A stretch of 18,406 nucleotides of DNA from Chromera velia (lineage: Eukaryota > Sar > Chromeraceae): NCBI GenBank assembly GCA_018398765.1, contig JAHBMJ010002173.1, positions 52,821-71,226 on the forward strand. Reading direction: 5' to 3'. The notes beneath the pieces are model-generated. The model was not told where the DNA came from and made no database searches. It saw only the letters and a program-made list of their open reading frames with translations. A program made the translations under genes and the position numbers. Shown piece after piece: positions 1 to 8,669 of the stretch. Every line of letters starts with the position of its first letter. Position 1 is the first letter of the stretch.

Positions 1-117
<117 letters not shown>

Positions 118-518
118 GTTACCGCCGAAAGAGTCCTCCCGCAAGATACGAAGACACAGCATCAGAAGAAATCCCCCTCCGCAGGGACGCCCCCCCACCC
201 CCCCACCTCTGTCTAAAGAACATGACGGTGCCGGTCCCCACGTGCAGTTTTCTTTTTTCGTTTTGTTGGTTTTTCTTGCCTTGTTTTCTTTTCTTCTCTT
301 TCTTGTCTTGAGTGGAAGCAGCAGAGGAGTAGTTTGTGAAACCAGTGATCACGTGAAAGTCTGTCGGGAGGTGGAGAGGCAAGGGGCGCTTAACTCTCAC
401 CTTTCGGGCCCCCTGCCCACTTTGTCTGAGTTGTCGTGATGTTCCTTTGTCTTTGTTGCTTTCTTTCTTTTTGTCTATTGTGTCCATGAAGAAAAGAAGG
501 GAGAAGAAGAAACATATA

Positions 519-589
<71 letters not shown>

Positions 590-623
590 CGCCCGTCCGT
601 CCGTCTGTCTGTCTGTCTGTCTA

Positions 624-661
<38 letters not shown>

Positions 662-975
662 CGCCCGTCCGTCCGTCTGTCTGTCTGTCTGTCTGTCTGT
701 CTGTGGTGTTCATGAAGAAAAAGAGGGAGAAGAAGAAGAAACATATAGTCTGTCTGTCTGTCTCTGTGGGCAGGCTTTCTTCCAAGAGAGTCTTCGTCTT
801 TGTGACTGCAATTGCATAAACTTCCGCAAAGGTTCATTTCTTTCCGGTTGGGTCTCTTTCTGCGTAAGGTTTTTCCCTCCCCGTCTCCCTCATATGCCTG
901 CATGGCTCCACTGTCTTGTCCTGTCCTGTCCTGTCCCGCCTCCCTTTCTCTTCTCTTTTCTCTCTCTTCTCGCAG
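118..975 (+). other. Intronic sequence upstream of the SepSecS exons
   Basis: I find no convincing coding exon in these 858 bases. The segment ends in a long pyrimidine tract (about 900-973) followed by CGCAG at 971-975, a strong 3' splice site feeding the exon at 976. Earlier SepSecS exons must therefore lie left of the window, or are small and unrecognised here. Open frames at 242-439, 447 onward and 812-1264 are low-complexity or do not match SepSecS upstream of 976. Confidence 0.6.
481..767. repeat. Duplicated purine leader plus higher-order (CTGT)n array
   Basis: A purine-rich leader (CATGAAGAAAAGAAGGGAG, ending in ACATATAGTC) occurs at about 484-521 and again at about 711-750. Each copy runs into CTGT repeats. 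Inside the first array, a 72-bp higher-order unit (CTATCTG, CTGT run, CCGTCCGCCCGTCCGTCCG) is present twice, starting at 549 and 621. This is a tandem duplication of leader plus array, inside probable intron sequence. Confidence 0.85.
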
Positions 976-1799
976 GCCTACGGACCGTCGAACCTCCTCG
1001 CAACAAGATTTCGTTCATCATCGACCTCTTGCCTCTCTGTCTAGACACACAGAGAGGAGGACAAGGCCAAGCGAGGAATTCCGGTCGTCAAACAGAAGGA
1101 GGAGGCGAAACAAAGGGAAAGGGAAAAGACGCGGGAATGATTTCCGCCCTTGGGTCTCTTCTCTTCCGCATGCGTTGTACAGGCCACCGGGTGTGTGTTC
1201 CGAAAAAGGCGAACGAGGGCTCTGGTGCCAGCGGGGAGAAGAAGAAGGCGGCCTCCAGGGATAGTGAGAAGGAGATGGGAGAGGGAGAAGGAGACTCTCT
1301 GGTCTGTCCCGTAAGTCAACCAGGCTGCGATCCGGGTGGACGCTCTTCTTCTTTCTCCTCTCCTGCTGTTGCTGTTGGTGCTGCTGATGTGAAGATCATC
1401 GATGGAGTTCCATTTGAGAACTTCGGGTGTCACTCAGACGAGTGGAGATTTCCCTACATGACCGTGGCCTGTGCAATCGGTAGGTGCGAAGGGGCAGGGT
1501 GTCAATTTCTTGGTTCGACTGTGCTTCCGATGTGGGTCTCAGTCAGATTCTTGGGGCTGTGTTTTGTTTTTGGAATGCACTGACATGAGAGGGCTATGGC
1601 CAGTTGAGGAAGGGGGAGACTTCATCTGCGTCCGTCAGAAAAAAAGCAAGCAAGCAAGGAAGGAAGGAACGGGGGGGTTGAGGTAGGAAGAAAGGGAGGT
1701 AGAAGACCAAACGAGCGGACGGATGGATGGAGGGTGTGTGAGGTTGCCCTGCGCACTTTCTTCCGTTCGTATGCGTCATGCATGTGTACGTTTCGTCGG

Positions 1800-1834
<35 letters not shown>

Positions 1835-1965
1835 CACTTTGTACGGGTGTGAACTTGTCTTTCTTTTTCGAATGCGCAGGAGCATCGAAAGAGTCACTCG
1901 AAATCTTCGCCGAGAGGTTCGCAGAAGCGGTGCGGCGCTTGACAGAGAAAAAAAACAAAAAATGA
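976..1965 (+). CDS. SEPSECS: SepSecS (selenocysteinyl-tRNA synthase), C-terminal exons only
   Basis: SepSecS is a PLP enzyme that converts O-phosphoseryl-tRNA(Sec) to selenocysteinyl-tRNA(Sec) with selenophosphate. Exons: 976-1310 (after CGCAG, ending before GTAAGT), 1395-1479 (ending before GTAGGT) and 1880-1965 (after GCGCAG, ending TGA). They join in phase to about 167 C-terminal residues. Family signatures seen in order are PPRNKISFIIDLL, then ALGSLLFRMRCTGHRVCVP (family pattern LGSxLFxRxxxGxRVxxP), then FGCHSDEWRFPYMTVACAIG (family H-x-PY-x-A-x-AIG block), and a final amphipathic helix ending in a Lys-rich tail. Two low-complexity inserts are odd: about 35 residues before ALGSLLF, and a Gly/Glu/Lys stretch after VCVPKK. 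The PLP lysine and N-terminal half lie outside the window. Intron 1311-1394 is uncertain because its 84 nt are open and in frame. Confidence 0.85.
1480..1879 (+). other. Last intron of the SepSecS gene
   Basis: The intron starts GTAGGTGCG directly after GCAATCG and ends in a pyrimidine-rich stretch and GAATGCGCAG. It is about 400 bp and holds a (TG)n tract. The split codon G|GA joins the two exons in phase 1. ORFs on either strand inside it are repeat-driven. Confidence 0.75.
1799..1836. repeat. (TG)n/(CG)n dinucleotide tract
   Basis: About 14 TG units are followed by CGCGCGC, an alternating purine-pyrimidine run that could adopt Z-DNA. It lies inside the last SepSecS intron, about 45 bp from the 3' splice site. 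Confidence 0.95.
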
Positions 1966-2404
1966 CCATGACGGAGTACTACTCGGGCGCAGTGTCTGGA
2001 GCTGAGTCTGGAGAACGTTGAGCCTGTTAAGGAGCCTCACAAGCCTCGGAGGCTACAGTATAACATTAGGGAACCTTGTTTTGATCTCATGTATTCAAGG
2101 TGGAAGGTATTCAGACCGTGTTTCTAAACCCAAACTTGTTTGTTTTCAATTTTAGTAGTAGATACATAACTTTGTTGAAAGCAGAACTTAGTAGTGATTC
2201 AGATTACAAAATTTTTAGATCAAGTTATTTACCCAGCCTAATACTAGAAGCCAAAAAACATATGGATAGCGATGACATATGATAACAATCGATAATGTTT
2301 CATATCTACATTCTACTACATTCGAATTTTAAATGGGTGCAATTGTAAATAATACTATAGAGCTAGCTATACAGATTGTAATACATATGTAGGCACATAT
2401 ATAA
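1966..2404. other. 3' UTR and AT-rich intergenic spacer
   Basis: This follows the SepSecS stop codon. The first 70 bases are GC-balanced and include a small GCCTC/GAGGC hairpin near 2043-2055. From about 2060 the sequence turns strongly AT-rich up to the left end of the retroelement. The 60-codon ORF at 2100-2282 has no recognisable features and is probably chance. I see no gene, and the polyadenylation site cannot be fixed. Confidence 0.6.
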
Positions 2405-2847
2405 TTTTACTGACTTTTAAGTTGCTCCCACAAATCTAGCCTGCTCTCGATGGTCTCCCATACCTTCTTTGCCTTTTTGATACGGGGGTCTCTCCGGAGG
2501 GTAAGGTCTAGCATCAGCAGGAGCGCTTCGCTTGGGTTGTCCCCGCTCCTAATCCCTGCAATTAGGGATTACGTCAGCCGTACTAGCCTCCTCCCTTTGC
2601 CCCTTTTGGGGAATGCGTACTGCCCGCTGGGGTGTAGACGCTGTGCACGCCTCCACTCTCTCTCCCACCTTCCCTGAGCGAGGGGGGGCTTCCCTCCTGG
2701 CTCCCTGGGGGCCCCGTAGGCTGCCTCCATGAGGCGGTCGGCCTCCTCTCTTGTCAGGGGGCGCTTCTCCTCCTCGGCCGCTCGTATGCCTGCGTTCACC
2801 TCACTTTCCTTCTCTCTCGGTGGTCGATCGTGCGGGGCCTCGCGTGG

Positions 2848-3350
2848 GGGGCCCCTTTGGTCTTCTCCTGCTGCTGTTTGGCTGCGCGGGGGGCCTCGGC
2901 TGTCTTCTTCTGCTGCTGTTCGGCTGCGTGGGGAGCCTCGGTCGTCTTCTCCTGCTGCTGTTTGGCTGTGCGTGAGGCCTCGGCCGTCTTCTCCTGCTGC
3001 TGTTTGGCTGCGCAGGGGGCCTCGGCCATCTTCTCCTGCTGCTGTTTGGCTGCGCGGGGGGCCTCGGCCGTCTTCTCCTGCTCCTGTTTGGCTGTGCGTG
3101 AGGCCTCGGCCGTCTTCTCCTGCTGCTGTTTGGCTGCGCAGGGGGCCTCTGCCGTCTTCTCCTGCTGCTGTTTGGCTGTGCGGGGGGCCTCTGCCGTCTT
3201 CTTCTGCTGCTGTTTGGCTGCGCGGGGGGCCTTGGCCGTCTTCTCCTGCTGCTGTTTGGCTGCGCGGGGGGCCGTGGCCGTCTTCTCCTGCTGATGTTGT
3301 TTGGCCGCGCGAGGGGCCTTGGCCGTCTTCTTCTGCTGCGGCCTCTCGAC
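2848..3350 (-). repeat. 42-bp (14-codon) minisatellite, about 12 units
   Basis: About twelve 42-bp units encode SQTAAGEDGRGPPR-like 14-mers on the - strand. A two-unit higher-order pattern (GPLR unit followed by GLTH unit) recurs. Since 42 is a multiple of 3, unit gain or loss keeps the frame. The other two - frames (RPRPPAQPNSSRR and AKQQQEKTAEAPR types) and + frames are also open through the array, so open frames here are no evidence of coding. The first frame is preferred because it joins unique, protein-like sequence on both sides. Confidence 0.9.
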
Positions 3351-3827
3351 AGATGCGGTTCACTCTGACTAGCGCCTCGCCGTATGCCTGCCAGGGCCCC
3401 CCCCCCTGCTGGCTGCTCCTCCTCACTTTCATGTGGAGGAAGCGCTGAGAGACATCCGGGCAGAAGTTGCGGACCGGACATACGATGACCTTCGCCCCCT
3501 TTCCTTGGCTGAAGTGAAAGGTCCATGTGACAGCTTCATGGCCCTCTGGTGGTCTGGCGCCGCCGAAGCGGAGTTGTTTAAAGAACTCCCGCCCCCTGCT
3601 GGTTTCTCCTGTGGGCTGCCAGCCGGGCACTGGCTTCTGTGTGTCCCCAGTGCCTCCCCACAGGTGGAGCTCGATTTGCTTTTTGCTGACGTTGAGGACC
3701 CTTCCTAAGTATTTCCTCCCCCCTTCGTTGGCTCCGGCAGTTACTACTACCAGTCTCCTTCTCGCGGGGGTCTTTTGGGTGGGGGGTCCTGGCCCATGGC
3801 TGCGGGGAAGCGGGGAAGAGTGCTGCT

Positions 3828-3854
3828 GCGGAGGAGGAGGAGGAGGAAGAGGAG

Positions 3855-3886
<32 letters not shown>

Positions 3887-3902
3887 GGAGGAGGAAGAGG
3901 AG

Positions 3903-3933
<31 letters not shown>

Positions 3934-3945
3934 GGGCGGATTCCG
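3828..3945 (-). repeat. (GGA/GAA)n trinucleotide tract, poly-Ser on the - strand
   Basis: About 118 bases of GAG/GAA-type triplets on the + strand read as an almost pure Ser run (TCC/TCT) on the - strand. They sit in the N-terminal part of the inverted retroelement fragment. A similar Ser tract, built from TCC/TCT on the + strand, lies in the RT ORF at about 5926-6090, so both parts of the element carry one. Confidence 0.9.
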
Positions 3946-4544
3946 AAGTGGAGAAACTAGCGGAAGAGGAGGACGAGGGGTCTGAGCCGCCCCCCTCCCC
4001 TTCGTTGCTTCGGGCTTTGTCTCCGGGTCCGGGGCCCCGGGGCGGGGGAGCGCTTGGCGGTGGAGGGGGGGTGTCTAGTGGAGTGTTGTGGGGGTTCTGA
4101 CATGTTCTTGCGCCAGGGGGGTAGGCTCGGGTGTCTGCTGGAGCTTGGAGGGGGCAGATGTCACAGTGACCGCTGTGCTGCACGGTCTCCCTTGCCGGAC
4201 ACATTGGCACGAGGTGCACCTTCCCCCCAACCTATGGCATGCACAGCATTCGCTCGCCCTCGCCTCTTGCGAGTTCCAGGGTGGGGGGGTGGGTGTTTTG
4301 GTGCTGTGTCTGGCTGTTGTGTCTTCATCTTCGCTGTCCCGAATGCTCTGAGTTGACCAAATCACGGGGTTCGTCATCCTCTTCCTCTTTCTCCCTTTCC
4401 TCGCCGCCCCGCCTCTCCTTCCATGTCCTTTTAAGGCGCCTCTCGCGGACTCTCTTGTCCGCTACCCATTTACACCTCTCGAGGGGGTCCGTTGGGGCAG
4501 CTTCGTCCGGCACTCCCAGGTACCCCTTTGGGGGGGTGGGGGTC

Positions 4545-7500
4545 TCGGGAAGATACCTTCACCAAGAGAGGACAAACCTACCAGGTAGCAGAGACCCTGA
4601 AAGCCAAACATCCCCCCGGAAAAACACCCCAAGCAGCAGCACTAGAAGCGATGCCCAGAGAGGGCCTCCCCACCCTCACCCCCCTCCTAATCACCGAGGA
4701 GGACATCGCCGCAGTAGCACGCCGCCTCCAAGGCAGCGCGGGGCCGTCTGGATTCGATAGCACACAGCTCCGCACCGCAGTCCTGAGCCTAGGGAGGGAG
4801 AGTAGAGAGTTAAGGGAAGAACTTGCCAACTTAGCAACAGAAATGGGGAGGAGGGTATTCGAGTGGGACCAGGTGAAGGCACTCATGGCATGCCGACTGG
4901 TCGCGCTAGACAAATGCCCCGGGGTGCGCCCAGTAGGAATCGGGGAGGCGATCAGGCGCCTCCTTGGAAAAGCAGTTATGAAGGAGACTAGAGAGGAACT
5001 GCAGGAGGCATGCGGAGCCGATCAGCTGTGCAGTGGCCTCATGGGAGGCCTGGAAGGGGGGATTCATGCAGTGAGGGAGCTCTGGGAGACCCTCACACAG
5101 GAAGCCGGCGACGATCCCGAGAAGGCATTCGGAACCCTCCTAATAGACACCGAAAACGCCTTCAACGCAGCAAATCGCACAGCGAGGCTGTGGAATGCCC
5201 GCATACTCTGGCCCAGAGCCTCCACATTCCTCTTCAACTGCTATAGGGGGGATGCAGAGCTCTTCCTAAGAGGAACCCACGGGACCACCACCATCAGCAG
5301 TAGAGAGGGATGGACGCAAGGGGACCCGATGTCGATGGCAGGGTACGCCATCACCATCCTCCCCCTCGTCCGATCTCTCCGAGGCAGCGGGAGCGGGCAG
5401 ACGGAAAGCGAGAAACAGTCGGAAGCAAGCGGGAGCAGCCAGGCAGCCGGAGAGAAACAGACAAGGATGAGTAAGAGCAGACAGGCAGACAGAGAGACAC
5501 AGTCAGAAACGAGCGAGAGCAGCCAGCCGGACAGAGAGAGTCAGACAGGGGCGAGTGAGAGCAGACAGGCAGACAGCAAGACACAGCCAGGAACGAGTGA
5601 GAGCAGCCAGCCGGACAGAGAGAATCAGTCAGGGGCGAGTGAGAGTAGACAGGCAAACAGAGAGACACAGCCAGGAACGAGTGAGAGCAGCCAGCCGGAC
5701 AGAGAGAATCAGTCAGGGGCGACTGGGAGCAGATACGCAGACAGAGAGAATCAGCCAGAGGCAAGCGAGAGCAGCCAGACAAACAGGGAGAAACAGACAG
5801 GGGTGAGAGACAGAAGACAGGAAGCCGAAGAGCACACACCCACCGCCACAACCACTCATACGCCAAACCACCAGACAGGAAGAGAGGACAACCCGATATA
5901 CAAGACAGGTAGACAGGCAGCCGCCCTTTCATCATCTTCAGCTTCCTCCCCCATTCCATCCTCCCCCTCCTCTCCCTCCCCCTCTTCCCCCTCCCCCTCC
6001 TCCTCTTCCTCCTCCTCCTCCTCCTCCCTCCATGCCTCTTCCTCCTCGTCCTCCTCCTCATCCTCCTCCTCCTCCCCCTCCTCCCTCCACTCGGACCACC
6101 CCTCAGCTCGCCCACCCGCCCCACCCCTTGGCGATTCGCACCGCACAGCATCATCCTCTTCAGCTGCCTCCGCGTCGGCCCGAAACGGAAGCGACTGGTT
6201 TTTCACAGCGGACAGATGGAGTGCAGGGGTGGCAGCCGGAACGGAGAAGAAAAAGCAACAACAGCAGGAGCCCGATCCCCCCCAGAGATACTGGCACCAG
6301 CTCTGGTATGCGGATGACGTATCCAATACCGGCTGGTTGCGCCAGCTGCGAGCATGGCTGCACGAGTTAGTCAAGAGGGGGCCCGCGGCAGGGTATGTAG
6401 TGGAGGTGGACAAGTTGATCCCTGCAGTGCTCCCGCAATTTCTGCAGAAAGCCAAGGAGATCTTTGCAGAGTTCCCCGACCTGCAGATAGTAGAGGGAAC
6501 GCGTCTCCTAGGGGGGCACGTAGGCACGGACGCACACAGAGAGAAATGGGTGCAGGAAAAGGTGAAGGAGTGGGCCGGAAGCGTGGAGAGAGTCGCAACA
6601 GCAGCAGAATTTGCCCCACACGAAGCATACGCAGCCTGTTCAAAATCCCTGCAGCACGAATGGAAGTTTGCGGCGCGGGTAGTGCCAGGGGCGGGGGGAC
6701 AGATGGGGCAGCTGGAAGGCACGATCAGAGACCGCCTCATCCCCGCCCTGATAAAAGGACGACGGAACGGAGGGCCCCCCACCCAACACGACGTATGGCT
6801 GAGAGACGTTGCCGCCCTCCCGGTCCAACTGCTAGGCCTAGGCGTCCCCAAACCCACCGAAACAGCGGACAGGGACTACAAGACCTCAGCCACAGCCAGT
6901 GAAGCGATCACAGAGGCCATCCTTCGAGGAGAGGACATAGACGCAGACGAACACGTGAAGAGGGGGCAGAAGGCAAGGGCAGCCCACAAGGAAGCAGTAA
7001 AAGAAGCAGTAGAGAAGGAGTGGGAGAGGTTAGGCAGCCAGTCAGGGCAGGCAGCCAGTGAGGACCAGTGTGAGGAAGTCAGGCAGTCAAAAGAAAAGAG
7101 GCAGTCAGGATGGCTGACGGCCACCCCCCTGAAGGAACACGGAATGAATCTCAGCCCAGACGAATTCCGGGATGCGATAACAATCCGATATCAGGGGAGG
7201 GTAGGGGGGGAGAAGAGCAGATGTGAGGGATGTAGGGGAAGGTGGAGTCTGCAACATGCCCTTAACTGCCCAGTCGGGGGACTGCCCACGCTGCGACATG
7301 ACGAAGTCAACCGTATGTGGGCGAGTCTAGCAGCAGAAGCATACCCCGCGGGAGCGGTGCACGCAAAGGAGCCGATCATTAGGGAAGAAGGGGAGGTGCA
7401 GGGATGTCCGGCGCTAAGGGGGGACTTCCAAGTCCGGGGGGCCTATGCTCCACAAAGGCTGGCAATTTTCGATACCAGGGTGATAAACCCACACGCCGCC

Positions 7501-7848
7501 TCAAGGGAGAAGGTGACCTGGACTCAAGCCCTCAAAGCAGCAGCAGAAGAAAAGAAGAGGAAACATGGGCAGGCAAGCGCGGACAGAGGGTGCGACTTCA
7601 CACCACTTGTGAGTGCGGTCGACGGAACGATGGAAGGGGAGGCAAAGATGTTCTTGAAGAGGGTGGCAGAGCGATTGAGTGAGAAATGGGGGCAACACGT
7701 GAGCAAGACGTGCGGCCGGATCCGAGCCCGACTGCAGATTGCCCACCTGAAAGCGGTAAGCGCGTGCATTCGGGGGACTAGGGGAGTGCAGGGGGAGGGC
7801 TGGGAGGAAGGAGGAGTAGGCAGTGCGCTGGTTATAACTGAGGGGTAG
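4545..7848 (+). CDS. LINE-like reverse transcriptase ORF, 5' truncated at the inversion junction
   Basis: One open frame of about 1,100 codons ends in TAG at 7848. The element-derived start is near the inversion junction (about 4545), so the true start codon is missing. In order: a region with [11 protein letters not shown] and [22 protein letters not shown] motif [11 protein letters not shown] (Asp codon 5146); motif B, QGDPMSM (5317-5337); an insert of about 300 residues (5386-6290); motif C, YADD (6307-6318); PHEAYAA; a zinc-binding-like C-x2-C-x7-H-x3-C (7222-7269) followed by [11 protein letters not shown]; and a C-terminal block with [22 protein letters not shown] and [20 protein letters not shown]. 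This order matches a non-LTR-like RT family I know from cnidarian, sponge and protist genomes. The FDTRV region might be a PD-(D/E)XK-type nuclease (inference). All catalytic Asp residues are present and there are no internal stops, so this part is young or under constraint. Confidence 0.82.
5386..5830 (+). repeat. 42-bp repeats coding Ser/Gln-rich 14-mers inside the RT
   Basis: Tandem 14-codon units alternate between [14 protein letters not shown] and [14 protein letters not shown] types, giving an 84-bp two-unit period in places. They lie in frame between RT motif B and the YADD box. The period equals that of the unrelated minisatellite at 2848-3350. The residues are polar (Ser, Gln, Asp, Arg, Glu), so a disordered loop is likely. 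Confidence 0.88.
5926..6110 (+). repeat. (TCC/TCT)n Ser/Pro tract inside the RT
   Basis: A pyrimidine run of triplets is translated as Ser-rich sequence with scattered Pro, Ala, Leu and His. It follows the 14-mer array and precedes the YADD box at 6307. Read on the opposite strand it gives long Glu/Gly or Arg ORFs, which are shadows. Confidence 0.9.
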
Positions 7849-8202
7849 GAAGTACTTAGTAAATGCTGAAGAAGGCATTCAGATGGAGGAGCGCCAAGGA
7901 TGAGGTCGCATGAGAGAGAGAGCTAGCAGCGAGAGCAGTAACCAGGACAGAAGGAAGAGATGAAAGACGTATAGGCCAGACGCTAAGAACAAACCTTAAG
8001 TCAATGCCTTGGGGACTTGTATAGACTTGTACTATTATGAGATTTATGCGTTATGCTGCTAAAGGCTAGAATTGCTAGATTGTTTGCCTAGACATCTAGA
8101 AATAAGGCGATCGCGAGAAAACATAATGATCTATAATGATCCAAATAATAATGATGATGATGATATATGATGATACTACCAGACAGCTGTATTAACACCA
8201 AT
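7849..8202 (+). other. 3' untranslated end of the retroelement
   Basis: The sequence after the RT stop begins purine-rich with GAGAGAGAG (about 7912-7922), then shifts to AT-rich from about 8030. It contains an ATGATGATGATG-like tail at about 8140-8176, which may be the simple 3' tail used for priming. There is no poly(A) run. The exact 3' end is not visible; about 8180-8202 is a guess based on the tail and the weak target-site match. Confidence 0.4.
8140..8176. repeat. (AATGATG)n simple repeat
   Basis: AATAATAATGATGATGATGATATATGATGATA-like sequence lies near the presumed 3' end of the retroelement. Simple 3' tails of this kind are known in non-LTR elements that lack poly(A). Confidence 0.7.
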
Positions 8203-8669
8203 TATAATTTGACAGAATAGACCCGAGTGATCGGGACCGAGTCTGATATTAGATCAAAATATATCAAAATTTTTATAATGAAACTAGTGAAAATCATAAT
8301 TCAGATCATACTACGCCGTTGAATACAGAATCTATTCAACTACATAAAAATCATATCTTCAACTTCATGTTTGTATTTATGCCGTTACTAGTGCCGTCAC
8401 ACAACTGTACTACTCAGGCTAACTGTACCAAAATCTCATAAGCGGAAGCTGGCACTAGACTAGGCGTTTGAGCTGGCGGCGAAATCTAAGGCAAAATTGT
8501 ACGACCGCTGCATTGAATGCAATTAATTGTTGACTCTCGTGACTGGTGAGCAATCCGGCCAATCAATCAGGTATGATTCTAGCTCTTATGCTTGAATGCC
8601 TTCTCTGTGCGTCAAGATGCGCCCAACGAGTCGGAGTCGACCTTTGCACCCTCACTCCGAGTCCCCACC
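8203..8669. other. AT-rich spacer, no gene seen
   Basis: This interval is AT-rich to about 8400 and then balanced. I see no ORF with protein-like features, no RNA gene and no repeat of note. It separates the retroelement from the small ORF at 8670 and the 3' end of the - strand gene. Confidence 0.5.

Larger units (their letters stand above)
2405..4513 (-). pseudogene. Inverted 5' part of retroelement ORF (Cys cluster, Ser tract, 42-bp repeats)
   Basis: Read on the - strand, the segment starts with an acidic/basic stretch (about 4513-4325). Then comes a cysteine cluster of the form CCxC-x6-CxxCxC-x5-C (about 4270-4185) continuing in another frame as HCDICPL and RTCQNP (about 4165-4085). A Pro-rich linker, a Ser tract (3945-3830), a unique region with HEAVTWTFHFSQGKGAKVIV (about 3550-3490), twelve 14-residue repeats and a charged helical end follow. 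The frame changes at least twice, and a TAA at about 2569-2571 interrupts the last stretch, which continues as SEALLMLDLTLRRDP and RLDLWEQL to about 2412. N-terminal Cys clusters of this type precede the RT in related elements as I know them. It is broken and probably not translated. Confidence 0.55.
2405..8202 (+). mobile_element. LINE-like retroelement with inverted 5' part
   Basis: The RT-bearing 3' part is on the + strand (about 4545-8200). The - strand from about 4513 down to about 2405 carries what looks like the N-terminal region of the same kind of element: a Cys cluster, a Pro/Ser-rich linker, Ser tract, 14-residue repeats and a helical segment ending near the left flank. The extreme 5' end thus abuts the 3' part, and the internal breakpoint abuts the left flank, as twin-primed target-primed reverse transcription predicts. 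Both outer flanks are AT-rich, whereas the element is GC-rich. The ends are approximate. A weak 10/11 match (TATAATTTTAC at 2400, TATAATTTGAC at 8203) is a possible target-site duplication. Two separate elements lying head to head remain an alternative. Confidence 0.65.

Noticed and set aside
119-903. Long ORFs on both strands through the CTGT arrays (Arg/Asp/Gln- or Val/Cys/Leu-rich repeats)
   Set aside because: A 4-bp repeat without stops is open in several frames. The composition is purely repeat-driven and there is no conserved flank.
2100-2282. 60-codon ORF in the AT-rich spacer
   Set aside because: No ATG with good context was established, no motif, and it lies in low-GC filler next to a transposon end.
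2551-2572. Possible 17-nt micro-intron (GTAATCCCTAATTGCAG, - strand) at the stop in the inverted segment
   Set aside because: It is too short for known spliceosomal introns, and removing 17 nt would shift the frame. A nonsense mutation is simpler.
2848-3350. CRISPR-like array
   Set aside because: The units are contiguous tandem repeats without unique spacers, in a eukaryotic, intron-bearing context.
2729-3448. + strand ORFs across the 42-bp array (Ser/Ala/Trp/Arg-rich)
   Set aside because: These are antisense shadows of the minisatellite. The - frame joins unique protein-like sequence at both ends and fits the retroelement.
5351-6857. - strand ORFs opposite the RT (Leu/Ser/Cys-rich and Glu-rich)
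   Set aside because: They mirror the repeat and Ser tracts of the RT ORF and have no conserved motif.
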